Positions 28,311 through 36,476 of a stretch of 64,000 bases of DNA are shown here, piece after piece. The notes beneath the pieces are model-generated. The model searched no databases, had not been told where the DNA came from, and saw only the letters and a program-made list of their open reading frames with translations. The stretch covers positions 310,001 to 374,000 of the forward strand of contig NZ_JAIQDI010000001.1 of NCBI RefSeq assembly GCF_020034665.1. The letters are read 5' to 3'. A program made the translations under genes and the position numbers. Source of the stretch: Niabella beijingensis (GTDB lineage: Bacteria > Bacteroidota > Bacteroidia > Chitinophagales > Chitinophagaceae). Each line of letters starts with the position of its first letter. Within the stretch, counting starts at the first letter, position 1.

Positions 28311-28318
28311 TATCTTCG
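28311..28318 (+). promoter_or_regulatory. -7 element of the pyrC-like gene, close to the start codon
   Basis: TATCTTCG fits the Bacteroidota -7 form TAnnTTTG except for one base and ends 7 nt before the ATG at 28326. No clear -33 TTTG. Confidence 0.4.
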
Positions 28319-28325
28319 CCCCTTA

Positions 28326-29600
28326 ATGAAAATTCTCATTAAGCAAGCGAAGATCATCGACCCAACCTCTTCTTTTAACGGGCGTACAGCAGATATCCTT
28401 ATAGTAAACGGAATCATTCAATCCATTGGTAAAAATCTTTCAGCAAAAGGCGCCAGGATCTTGGAAGCAAAAGGGCTGCATGTGAGTCCCGGGTGGATGG
28501 ACCTTTTTTCTGATTTTGCTGACCCGGGCTTCGAATCGCGGGAAACGCTTTTCACCGGTGCCCGCGCCGCCGCCGCCGGGGGATTCACGGATATATGCAT
28601 TGTGCCCAACACGCAGCCGGCCATCGACCAGAAATCGACGATAGCTTATATAAAAGGAAAGGCAGCACAGCTTCCCGTAAGCATTCATCCGCTGGGCGCT
28701 GTCACCAGGAACACGGAGGGCCGGGAACTGGCGGAGATCTACGACATGCGGCAATCCGGGGCCGTGGCCTTTACCGATGGAAAAAATGCCATCCAGTCTT
28801 CAGATATCATGGTAAAGGCGCTGCAGTACATCCGGCCCTTCAACGGCGTATTGATCCAGTTACCGGATAATAAGGATATTCAACCCCGCGGACTGATGAA
28901 TGAAGGGATCGTGTCAACCCGGCTGGGCCTGCAGGCAAAGCCTGCGATCGCGGAGGAGCTGCTGATTGCGCGGGATCTGAAACTGACCGCCTATGCCGCC
29001 TCCCGCCTGCATCTGACCGGTATCACTACTGCCGCCTCTTTAAAACTGATCAAAGAAGCACGCCAGAAGAAAACAGCAGTTACCGTTTCCGTGACCCCTG
29101 CACACCTGTTCTTCACCGAAGAGGACCTGCAGACATATGATACCAACCTGAAACTGAATCCGCCCCTGCGCACAACCGAGGACCGGAAAGCGCTGCAGAA
29201 GGGCATTACGGACGGGACCATTGACTGTATTGCCACGCACCATATCCCCTATGATACCGATCATAAAATGGTGGAGTTCGAATATGCCAAGAACGGTATG
29301 ATCGGTCTGCAAACGGCTTATGCGGTGCTGAATACGGCCCTGCCCGGTGTTTCCCAGGAACGGTGGGTGGAGTTGCTCTCTGTCAATCCCCGGAAGATAA
29401 TGGGGCTGGCGGTTCCAACAATTGAAGAAGGCGCTGCCGCCTCACTAACGGTTTTCGATCCGGCTCAAAAATGGGAACTGACGGCGGATGCGATCCTGTC
29501 GCAAAGCAAGAACTCGGCATTTACGGGCAAACCGCTTACCGGGAAACCGCTGGGCATTGTCCACAATCAACAGACAAATCTCTTTGAGGAAAACAGATGA
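28326..29600 (+). CDS. Dihydroorotase-like protein lacking the catalytic residues
   Basis: 424 residues, an amidohydrolase of the dihydroorotase type by its whole-length similarity. The metal and catalytic sites of active dihydroorotases are missing: the HxH of GFIDLHxHLREPG is here GWMDLFSDFADPG (Phe61 and Asp63), the later HLHLxHVS segment is RLHLTGITT, and the catalytic TDHAPH is THHIPYD. Such non-catalytic homologues occur in Bacteroidota, often beside an active enzyme, and in other bacteria act as partners of aspartate carbamoyltransferase. The ATG overlaps the downstream DUF4199 gene by 4 bp at its end. Confidence 0.8.
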   Translation: MKILIKQAKIIDPTSSFNGRTADILIVNGIIQSIGKNLSAKGARILEAKGLHVSPGWMDLFSDFADPGFESRETLFTGARAAAAGGFTDICIVPNTQPAIDQKSTIAYIKGKAAQLPVSIHPLGAVTRNTEGRELAEIYDMRQSGAVAFTDGKNAIQSSDIMVKALQYIRPFNGVLIQLPDNKDIQPRGLMNEGIVSTRLGLQAKPAIAEELLIARDLKLTAYAASRLHLTGITTAASLKLIKEARQKKTAVTVSVTPAHLFFTEEDLQTYDTNLKLNPPLRTTEDRKALQKGITDGTIDCIATHHIPYDTDHKMVEFEYAKNGMIGLQTAYAVLNTALPGVSQERWVELLSVNPRKIMGLAVPTIEEGAAASLTVFDPAQKWELTADAILSQSKNSAFTGKPLTGKPLGIVHNQQTNLFEENR

Positions 29601-30079
29601 AGATAAACGCAACAAGAAAGGGACTGATAACGGGAGTAGGGATGGTTCTATTGGGGCTGCTGTTGCTTTGGAAGCAGGTGCCCACAAATTCAGCGCTCCA
29701 ATACCTCGTATTTTTAATTTATGGTGCAGGAATTGTATGGGCCGTGTATCCCGCAAAAAACGGTTCCTCAGTGTTTAGTGCCCTTTTCAGCAACGGATTC
29801 CGCTGTTTTGTGGTCGTTACACTGATCATGGCCATTTATACATTTGTCTTTTTTCAGTCCAACGGGGCAATGATCGAACGGGAGATACAGGCATCGAAAC
29901 TGGAACGGCTGAAAACCGCGAAGGACCGCACTCCCCGCGAAATTGAAGAAGAAGCGAAAAATACCCGTAAATACTATGTTCCTATCATGGTATCACAAAC
30001 CATATTTCAATACCTGCTCATCGGAGTAGTTGTAACCACTGTGGTGGCCGGAGCCTTATCTTTGTCAAAGAAAAACTAA
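29597..30079 (+). CDS. DUF4199 family membrane protein
   Basis: 160 residues with four predicted membrane helices (GLITGVGMVLLGLLLLW, LVFLIYGAGIVWAVYP, CFVVVTLIMAIYTFVFF, YLLIGVVVTTVVAGALS) and a charged loop after FQSNGAMIERE, the arrangement of DUF4199 proteins in Bacteroidota. Function unknown. Its ATG overlaps the stop of the dihydroorotase-like gene by 4 bp, and the GT2 gene starts 2 bp after it, so the three are one transcript. Confidence 0.8.
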   Translation: MKINATRKGLITGVGMVLLGLLLLWKQVPTNSALQYLVFLIYGAGIVWAVYPAKNGSSVFSALFSNGFRCFVVVTLIMAIYTFVFFQSNGAMIEREIQASKLERLKTAKDRTPREIEEEAKNTRKYYVPIMVSQTIFQYLLIGVVVTTVVAGALSLSKKN

Positions 30080-30081
30080 AA

Positions 30082-31026
30082 ATGGATATTTCTGTAGTCA
30101 TACCATTATTGAATGAAGAAGAATCGTTGCCGGAGCTGGCCGCATGGATTGAAAAAGTGATGCAGGAAAACCGGTTCAGCTATGAGATCATTTTTGTGGA
30201 TGACGGAAGCACCGATAGTTCCTGGCAGGTGATTGGCGCATTACGTGAAAAAAATCCCTGTGTCAAGGGCATCAAATTCCAACGCAACTATGGCAAATCA
30301 GCAGCGTTGAACGAAGCCTTCCGTGCTGCTGCAGGCGATGTGATCATCACGATGGACGCGGATCTTCAGGACAGTCCGGATGAGATCCCTGAGCTTTTCC
30401 ATATGGTGAACAGTGACAAATACGACCTTGTAAGCGGCTGGAAAAAAGTGCGTTATGATAACACCCTGACAAAAAATATTCCGTCCAAATTTTTTAACGC
30501 AGTAACCCGGAAGGTATCCAAGATCAAATTAAATGATTTTAACTGCGGACTGAAAGCCTATAAGAAAAAGGTTGTAAAGAGTATTGAAGTATATGGTGAA
30601 ATGCACCGCTATATTCCGGTGCTGGCCAAATGGGCCGGTTTTAAAAAGATCGGTGAAAAAGTAGTGGAACACCGCAAACGCCAGTATGGCGTCAGCAAGT
30701 TTGGATGGGACCGCTTTATTAACGGGTTCCTGGACCTGCTCTCCATCACATTCGTAGGCAGATTCTCCAAAAGACCCATGCATTTTTTCGGAGTATGGGG
30801 GATGCTCTTTTTTATCATCGGCTTTTGCTCTGCGCTCTATCTCGCATTGCAGAAACTGATCAGTCCCGACTTCTCCATTACCAACCGGCCGGGTTTTTAC
30901 ATTTCATTAACAGCGATCGTCATCGGGGTACAGCTGTTCATGGCCGGCTTTATCAGTGAGCTGCTGGCGCGCAATGCACCGGGCCGTAATTCTTACCTGA
31001 TCGAAGAGAAGACCGGATTGGAGTAG
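30082..31026 (+). CDS. Family 2 glycosyltransferase (polyprenyl-phosphate sugar transferase type)
   Basis: 314 residues. GT-A catalytic domain with VVIPLLNEEESLPEL, FVDDGSTDSSWQ, MDADLQDSPDEIPE (DxD-like) and the QYGVSKFGWDRFINGFLDLL loop; two C-terminal membrane helices (FGVWGMLFFIIGFC and FYISLTAIVIGVQLFMAG). This is the pattern of DPM1/GtrB-type enzymes, which move a sugar from a nucleotide to undecaprenyl phosphate at the inner membrane. Substrate unknown. It starts 2 bp after the DUF4199 gene. Confidence 0.88.
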   Translation: MDISVVIPLLNEEESLPELAAWIEKVMQENRFSYEIIFVDDGSTDSSWQVIGALREKNPCVKGIKFQRNYGKSAALNEAFRAAAGDVIITMDADLQDSPDEIPELFHMVNSDKYDLVSGWKKVRYDNTLTKNIPSKFFNAVTRKVSKIKLNDFNCGLKAYKKKVVKSIEVYGEMHRYIPVLAKWAGFKKIGEKVVEHRKRQYGVSKFGWDRFINGFLDLLSITFVGRFSKRPMHFFGVWGMLFFIIGFCSALYLALQKLISPDFSITNRPGFYISLTAIVIGVQLFMAGFISELLARNAPGRNSYLIEEKTGLE

Positions 31027-31126
31027 TACAGCTGTTCATAACGTCCTGCACTTGTGATTATCTAGTACTGTTCCGCAGGGCCTTTTCCGATTTCCGATTC
31101 TCCCCTTTTTCATTTTTATTTGCATA

Positions 31127-32338
31127 ATGCCAAAAGTGATCATCATAGGACCGGCTCACCCGCTGCGTGGCGGACTTGCAACATTCAATCACCGGCTTGC
31201 AAAAGCATTTACCGAAGAAGGATACGCCTGTGCGATCTGGTCCTTCTCACTGCAATATCCCGCTTTCCTTTTTCCCGGAAAATCGCAATATACAGACGAG
31301 CCCGCCCCGGAACACCTTGCCATCCGGACCCGCATCAACTCCGTATCTCCGGTTAACTGGCTAAGGGTTGGCAGGGAACTGGCAAAAGAAACGCCTGATA
31401 TCATTGTGGTCCGTTACTGGCTGCCGTTGATGGGGCCCGCGCTGGGAACGATCCTGAGACGGGCGCGGAAAAATAAGAAAACAGCTGTTGTCTGCATCGC
31501 CGACAATATTATCCCTCATGAAAAACGTCCCGGCGATACTGCATTCACCCGGTATTTTATAAAAGCCTGTGATGCCTTTGTTACCATGAGTGAAAAGGTA
31601 CTGGGCGACCTGCGGAAATTTACAGAGAAACCGGCGCTGCTGGTGCCACACCCGCTTTACGATACATTCGGGGCACCCGTTTCCAAAGCCGATGCCAGGG
31701 CGCATCTGGGACTGCCTGCCGATAGCAGGATCATTTTATTTTTTGGCTTTATCCGGAATTATAAAGGGCTGGACCTGTTGCTGGAAGCCGTTTCAATACT
31801 TAAAACGCAACAGTCAACTCCTAATGCTCAAATCTCAAACGCTACCGCCCCGGTCTCCGATCTCCAATCTCAAAACTCAGATCTCAAATTACTCATCGCC
31901 GGTGAATTTTATGAAGACCAGGAAAAATACCAGCATCAGATTGACGAACTGGGCATCCGCGATCAGCTGGTGCTACGAACGGATTTCATTCCCGACAGTG
32001 AGGTCAGGTACTACCTGTGCGCCGCCGACCTGCTGGTACAGCCCTATCGTAACGCTACGCAAAGCGGGGTTACACCACTGGCCTACTATTTTGAGAAACC
32101 AATGGTGGTGACCAATGTAGGCGGATTGCCGGCCCTGGTTCCCCATGGAAAAAGCGGGCTGGTGGCAGCTCCGGAGGCCGGGGCCATAGCGGCTGCCATT
32201 GCAGAATTTTTTAAATTAGGCGAGAACTATTTTATTCCACATCTTCGCAGCGAAAAACAAAAATACAGCTGGACCAACCTGGTCAATGCCATCGTTGATC
32301 TGGCCAATAAACCGATAAAAGATGATTCACAGAAGTAA
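31127..32338 (+). CDS. Family 4 glycosyltransferase with an in-frame repeat insert
   Basis: 403 residues. GT-B fold: N-terminal IIGPAHPLRGGLATFNHRL, C-terminal donor-binding part with FFGFIRNYKGLDLLLEA and LLIAGEFYED, and GVTPLAYYFEKPMVVTNVGGLP. It transfers a sugar from a nucleotide, probably in cell-surface glycan synthesis, since heptose-activation genes follow. Between the AVSILK and LKLLIAGEFY segments there are about 25 extra residues (227-254) rich in Gln, Ser, Asn and Thr, encoded by TC-rich repeats; the fold does not need them. Its stop lies inside the next gene by 17 bp. Confidence 0.88.
   Translation: MPKVIIIGPAHPLRGGLATFNHRLAKAFTEEGYACAIWSFSLQYPAFLFPGKSQYTDEPAPEHLAIRTRINSVSPVNWLRVGRELAKETPDIIVVRYWLPLMGPALGTILRRARKNKKTAVVCIADNIIPHEKRPGDTAFTRYFIKACDAFVTMSEKVLGDLRKFTEKPALLVPHPLYDTFGAPVSKADARAHLGLPADSRIILFFGFIRNYKGLDLLLEAVSILKTQQSTPNAQISNATAPVSDLQSQNSDLKLLIAGEFYEDQEKYQHQIDELGIRDQLVLRTDFIPDSEVRYYLCAADLLVQPYRNATQSGVTPLAYYFEKPMVVTNVGGLPALVPHGKSGLVAAPEAGAIAAAIAEFFKLGENYFIPHLRSEKQKYSWTNLVNAIVDLANKPIKDDSQK
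31806..31888 (+). repeat. In-frame AATCTCAAA-type repeat insert in the GT4 gene
   Basis: AATCTCAAA occurs at 31831-31839 and 31866-31874, GATCTCAAA at 31880-31888, with related CTCAAA pieces between. The insert keeps the reading frame and has no stop. The same words occur at 45025-45134. Confidence 0.8.
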
Positions 32339-33344
32339 AGCACCGTTAAGGATCGGACTGGCAGGCGGCGGAACCGATGTCAGCCCTTATTGTGATGAAT
32401 TTGGGGGGGCCATTCTGAATACAACGGTTTCCCTGAATGCGAATGCCACGATCGAACGGACGGATGACGGAAAGATCTTCCTGGAAGCCATGGACCGCGA
32501 TGAGACCGTGGTGTTTGACTGGCAGACCGCACTGCCGCTCGATGGACACCTTGACCTGTTGAAGGGGGTTTACAACCGCATCCAAAAAGATTATCCTTTT
32601 TCAAATGGTGGTTTCCGTCTGAGCACCTATGTGGATGCTCCGGCAGGATCGGGCCTCGGCACCTCCTCCACACTCGTGGTAGCTATAGTTGGCGCTTTTG
32701 TAGAAATGCTGCAGTTGCCGCTGGGGGAATATGACATCGCACATTACGCCTACGAAATCGAGCGCAGCGACCTCCAGCTCGCCGGCGGCCGCCAGGATCA
32801 GTATGCTGCTACCTTCGGTGGCGTTAATTATATGGAGTTCTACAGCAACGATAAAGTAATTGTAAATCCCCTGCGGATCCGTCAGCGTTACCTGGATGAA
32901 CTGGAAAACAACCTCCTCCTTTATTATACTTCCACCAGCAGGGAGTCGGCGAAGATCATTATCGAACAAAGCAAGAATGTTACCGAAAAGAAAAGCCAGT
33001 CTATTGAAGCCATGCACCAGCTGAAGTACCAGGCCCAGATGATGAAGGAAGCATTGCTGAAAGGCCAGCTGGATGAAATAGGCCGCATCCTTGATATCGG
33101 CTTTGAACAAAAGCGGAGAATGGCGGCCGGCATTAATAACGACCTCATCGATACCATTTATGAAACCGCAAAAAGGAACGGGGCTTCGGGTGGCAAGATC
33201 AGCGGAGCCGGAGGCGGTGGTTTTATGATCTTTTATTGTCCCGGCAATACAAAATACCGGGTAAGGGCCAGCCTGAGCCAGTTTGGCGGCCAGTATAGAA
33301 ACTATCAATTTGTAAAACATGGCTTAAAAACCTGGACCGTATAG
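32322..33344 (+). CDS. hddA: D-glycero-alpha-D-manno-heptose-7-phosphate kinase (GHMP family)
   Basis: 340 residues. GHMP kinase with N-terminal SKAPLRIGLAGGGTDVSPY, the ATP loop PAGSGLGTSSTL near residue 108 and C-terminal GGKISGAGGGGFMIFY. This pattern is specific to the HddA type, which makes D-glycero-alpha-D-manno-heptose 1,7-bisphosphate. It overlaps the GT4 gene by 17 bp and is followed 2 bp later by GmhA, so the four heptose/sugar genes are an operon. Confidence 0.9.
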   Translation: MIHRSKAPLRIGLAGGGTDVSPYCDEFGGAILNTTVSLNANATIERTDDGKIFLEAMDRDETVVFDWQTALPLDGHLDLLKGVYNRIQKDYPFSNGGFRLSTYVDAPAGSGLGTSSTLVVAIVGAFVEMLQLPLGEYDIAHYAYEIERSDLQLAGGRQDQYAATFGGVNYMEFYSNDKVIVNPLRIRQRYLDELENNLLLYYTSTSRESAKIIIEQSKNVTEKKSQSIEAMHQLKYQAQMMKEALLKGQLDEIGRILDIGFEQKRRMAAGINNDLIDTIYETAKRNGASGGKISGAGGGGFMIFYCPGNTKYRVRASLSQFGGQYRNYQFVKHGLKTWTV

Positions 33345-33346
33345 TT

Positions 33347-33931
33347 ATGAATAATCAAATCAAATCCCTGGTACAGGCATCGATTGATGTAAAACAGCAG
33401 GTACTGGAAAATGCAGCGCTTCTTCAAACCGTAGAACAGGTGATAGCACTCATTGTAACCGCATTCAGAAACGGCAACAGCGTATATTTCTGCGGCAATG
33501 GCGGCAGCGCAGCTGATGCGCAACACCTGGCCGCGGAGTTCAGCGGCCGTTTTTACAAGGATCGTAAAGCATTGCCTGCAGAAGCACTGCATTGCAATAC
33601 ATCCTACCTTACTGCAGTCGCCAATGATTACAGCTTCGACCTGATCTATTCGCGGATCATCGATGGTATCGGTAAAAAAGGAGATGTACTTATCGGGCTG
33701 AGCACCTCCGGAAACTCCCGGAATATTGTGCGGGCCTTTGAACACGCAAAAGCCAAAGGACTGATCACAGTCGGATTTACCGGAGCCACCGGCGGATTGC
33801 TGAAAACCGCCAGCGATCACCTGATCAATATTCCTTCTTCGGATACGCCGCGGATACAGGAATGTCATATGCTGTTGGGTCATACCATCTGTCAGCTGGT
33901 GGAAGCACAATATTTCGAAGAAGAAGCATAA
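33347..33931 (+). CDS. gmhA: Sedoheptulose-7-phosphate isomerase
   Basis: 194 residues, SIS fold. The GmhA landmarks are present: YFCGNGGSAADAQHLAAEFSG, LIGLSTSGNSRNIV and QECHMLLGHTICQLVE. It makes D-glycero-D-manno-heptose 7-phosphate, the substrate of HddA. The neighbours HddA and the HddC-GmhB fusion place it in the GDP-heptose route; DiaA-like proteins share the fold but do not fit this context. Confidence 0.93.
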   Translation: MNNQIKSLVQASIDVKQQVLENAALLQTVEQVIALIVTAFRNGNSVYFCGNGGSAADAQHLAAEFSGRFYKDRKALPAEALHCNTSYLTAVANDYSFDLIYSRIIDGIGKKGDVLIGLSTSGNSRNIVRAFEHAKAKGLITVGFTGATGGLLKTASDHLINIPSSDTPRIQECHMLLGHTICQLVEAQYFEEEA

Positions 33932-33970
33932 AGATCACCGCTCACTTTTGGCACATCCGCTGCTTAAGCG

Positions 33971-35290
33971 ATGGCAGCCATCACTTATCAATTTTTTCGC
34001 ATGATTCAGAAACGCCTGGAGGGAGACTGGCAAAATGCACAGGAAGTTATTGTACTGGCCGGCGGGCTGGGCACACGGCTGCGGGAGGCAGTGCCGGATC
34101 TTCCCAAATGTATGGCGCCCGTTGCCGGGCATCCTTTTCTCTATTATGTGATCCGTTACCTGCGCGGTCAGGGCATCCAGCGTTTTATTTTCAGTCTCGG
34201 ATATAAACACGAAATAATAGAAGCATACCTGCAGCAGGAATTTCCCACACTCCAGTACCAGTGCTGTGTTGAGGAAACACCATTGGGTACCGGCGGCGCT
34301 ATAAAGCTGGCGCTTCAAAAAGCCGCCGGGGCCAATGTCTTTGTTGTGAACGGCGACAGTTTTTTTGCCTTTGATGCGCAGGGTCTGATCGCCCTGCACC
34401 TGCAGACGCAAGCAGATTGCACCCTGGCCTTAAAGCCTATGAAGCAGTTCGACCGGTACGGCGTGGTAACCACCAATGAGCAGCATCAGATCTTAAGTTT
34501 CAGGGAAAAGCAGTTTTATGAAAGCGGACTAATCAACGCAGGTGTATATCTGGTTCACAGGGAAGCGTTGTTGCAAAAAGACTTCCCTTCCAAATTTTCA
34601 TTTGAAAAAGAATACCTGGAACGGTTTGTGACCGATGGAAAATTTTCAGGAGCCGTTTCCGACGGGTATTTTATCGACATCGGTATTCCTGAAGATTATA
34701 ACCGAGCCCAGGATGATTTCCGCACATCCTCTTTTAACCTGACCGCCGTTACCAGGGAATGGACGTTGTTCCTCGACCGTGATGGTGTGATCAATGAAGA
34801 AAAACCCGACAGCTACGTATTTCACGAAGGTGAGTTTGAATTCTATCCGGGTGTGCCGGAAGCCATTCACCGGTTCACCCATTATTTCCGGCATGTGATC
34901 GTGGTTACCAACCAGCGGGGTATCGGCAAGGGTCTTATGGAAGAAAAAGCGCTGCACGGCATTCACCGGCTTCTCAGCGATGAAGTAAAAAAAAGCGGCG
35001 GCCATATACCTGCTATTTACTATGCCACAGCAGTGGACTCCCGCGATTTTTTCAGAAAGCCCAATCCCGGGATGGCGTTACAGGCTGCAGAGGATTTTCC
35101 GGATATTGACCTTACAAGATCGGTAATGGTGGGCAATAATATTTCGGATATGAAATTCGGTAGAAGTGCCGGGATGCGGACCATCTATCTTACCACTACC
35201 AATGCTCCCGAAACACTGCCTCACCCCGACATTGATCTTCAGGTCCCCGATCTGAAGACATTGGCAGAACAGCTTCGGGATCACAAATAA
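33971..35290 (+). CDS. Fused heptose-1-phosphate guanylyltransferase and heptose-1,7-bisphosphate phosphatase
   Basis: 439 residues. Residues about 20-255 are a nucleotidyltransferase (IVLAGGLGTRLREAVPDLPK, VNGDSFF, DIGIPEDYNRAQ), matching HddC. Residues about 262-439 are a HAD-IIIA phosphatase (LFLDRDGVINEE, VVTNQRGIGKGL, FRKPNPGM, MVGNNISDMKFG), matching GmhB, but the four-Cys zinc loop of classical GmhB is not seen. With HddA and GmhA, this covers sedoheptulose 7-phosphate to GDP-D-glycero-alpha-D-manno-heptose. The gene starts 39 bp after gmhA; a start at the second Met (34001) is also possible. Its last 10 bp overlap the convergent trmN6. Confidence 0.88.
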   Translation: MAAITYQFFRMIQKRLEGDWQNAQEVIVLAGGLGTRLREAVPDLPKCMAPVAGHPFLYYVIRYLRGQGIQRFIFSLGYKHEIIEAYLQQEFPTLQYQCCVEETPLGTGGAIKLALQKAAGANVFVVNGDSFFAFDAQGLIALHLQTQADCTLALKPMKQFDRYGVVTTNEQHQILSFREKQFYESGLINAGVYLVHREALLQKDFPSKFSFEKEYLERFVTDGKFSGAVSDGYFIDIGIPEDYNRAQDDFRTSSFNLTAVTREWTLFLDRDGVINEEKPDSYVFHEGEFEFYPGVPEAIHRFTHYFRHVIVVTNQRGIGKGLMEEKALHGIHRLLSDEVKKSGGHIPAIYYATAVDSRDFFRKPNPGMALQAAEDFPDIDLTRSVMVGNNISDMKFGRSAGMRTIYLTTTNAPETLPHPDIDLQVPDLKTLAEQLRDHK

Positions 35291-35991
35291 AGATAATAAG
35301 GCTGCAATAAGACTTTAAATTCCGGTGTATATTCATTTGCCCGGCGGATCACGATCCGTTCTTCCGTGTATTCTTTTTTCCGGCGCCCGCAGACGACCAT
35401 GATACGGAACGGATCATGCAGCTCCGTTTGATGCACATAGCAAAGCGCGTTTAAATACAGCCCTGAAGAGCCCAGCAACCGCACCAGTGCTGCTTTACGT
35501 TTGGCCGGAAGCAGCAGGAAGGCGTCGCCCTCCGCTTCAAGTTGCGCCTGCACTACCTGCAATAGCGGCAGTAACGGCAGCATCGCACTGTGATGGGCTA
35601 TATTTTTTTGCGGCTCCGCCGATCTCAGGTCGCCCTCGTAAAACGGTGGATTGCTTACAACAGCCCTGTATTTTTTTTCAAAGGGGTACTGCAACACATC
35701 CCCCTTTAATAAGCGGATCGTCTGCGACCAGGGGCTTCCAGCAATATTTTCAGCAGCCTGTTCATAATCCGCCGGTTGTATTTCGATGGCTTCAATAGCA
35801 ACAGGCGCTGCCTGGGCCATCATCAGACTCAGCAACCCGGTTCCCGCTCCGATGTCCAGCACAGTGCCGGAACTGCCCGCCAAATGTGCCGCCACCCATG
35901 CACCAAAAAGACAGGCATCCGTAGTAACCTTCATGGCGCACCGGTCCTGACGAATAATAAACTGCTTAAAACGGAAATACGGATTCGGCAT
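35281..35991 (-). CDS. trmN6: tRNA1(Val) (adenine-37-N6)-methyltransferase
   Basis: 236 residues from MPNPYFRFKQF (35991). Class I methyltransferase with VLDIGAGTGLLSLMMAQ and the adenine N6-methylating NPPF signature in VVSNPPFYEGDLRS near residue 115. The N-terminal FRFKQFIIRQDRCAMKVTTDA is diagnostic of the YfiC/TrmN6 family. It should methylate A37 in tRNA-Val. It converges with the heptose operon, overlapping by 10 bp, and diverges from the FAD oxidoreductase across the tandem array. Confidence 0.9.
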   Translation of the reverse strand: MPNPYFRFKQFIIRQDRCAMKVTTDACLFGAWVAAHLAGSSGTVLDIGAGTGLLSLMMAQAAPVAIEAIEIQPADYEQAAENIAGSPWSQTIRLLKGDVLQYPFEKKYRAVVSNPPFYEGDLRSAEPQKNIAHHSAMLPLLPLLQVVQAQLEAEGDAFLLLPAKRKAALVRLLGSSGLYLNALCYVHQTELHDPFRIMVVCGRRKKEYTEERIVIRRANEYTPEFKVLLQPYYLYL

Positions 35992-36033
35992 ACGCAAAGA
36001 TGAAGAATAAGTCTGCTATCGCAAAATCAAGGT

Positions 36034-36428
36034 CATTTACAGGAACCATTAAGCGATTCAGGAACATCAAGCACATCAGAACCTTAACTATTCTTAACGC
36101 CTTAATGGTTTAAAAACACCACAACAGACTGTCACCATTACCGGAACCACTAAGCGATTCAGGAACGTGAAACACATCAAAACCTTAACTATTCTTAATG
36201 CCTTAATGGTTAAAAAGCACCACAACAGACCACCGCCATTACAGGAACCATTAAGCGATTCAGGACATTAAGCACATCAGAACCTTAACTATTCTTAACG
36301 CCTTAATGGTTCAAAAACACCACAACAAACCGACACCATTACAGGAACCATTAAGCGATTCAAGAACATGAAGCACATTAAAAACTTAACTATTCTTAAT
36401 GCCTTAATGGTTCAAAAACACCGCAACA
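36034..36428. repeat. Four tandem ~100-bp repeats with palindromic ends
   Basis: Units start with CATT at 36034, 36136, 36237 and 36337 (periods 102, 101, 100). Each has AACCATTAAG near its left end (AACCACTAAG in unit 2) and CTTAATGGTT about 55 bp later, perfectly complementary in three units, with an internal CTTAACTATTCTTAA block, and ends in an A-rich AACACCACAACA linker. The array fills most of the divergent region between trmN6 and the FAD oxidoreductase. The remaining gap bases (36429-36476) contain the promoter below. Confidence 0.95.
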
Positions 36429-36442
36429 ATATTATACAACTA

Positions 36443-36473
36443 TTTGCCGGTTTTACATATTTAGATACATTCG
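36443..36473 (+). promoter_or_regulatory. Promoter of the FAD oxidoreductase, nearly leaderless
   Basis: TTTG (36443-36446), 19-bp spacer, TACATTCG (36466-36473), a one-base variant of TAnnTTTG. The ATG starts 3 nt after the -7 element, so the transcript would have little or no leader. Confidence 0.6.
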
Positions 36474-36476
36474 CTC

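Noticed and set aside
36034..36428. CRISPR array
   Set aside because: The units are about 100 bp, nearly identical along their full length, have no unique spacers, and there are no cas genes nearby.
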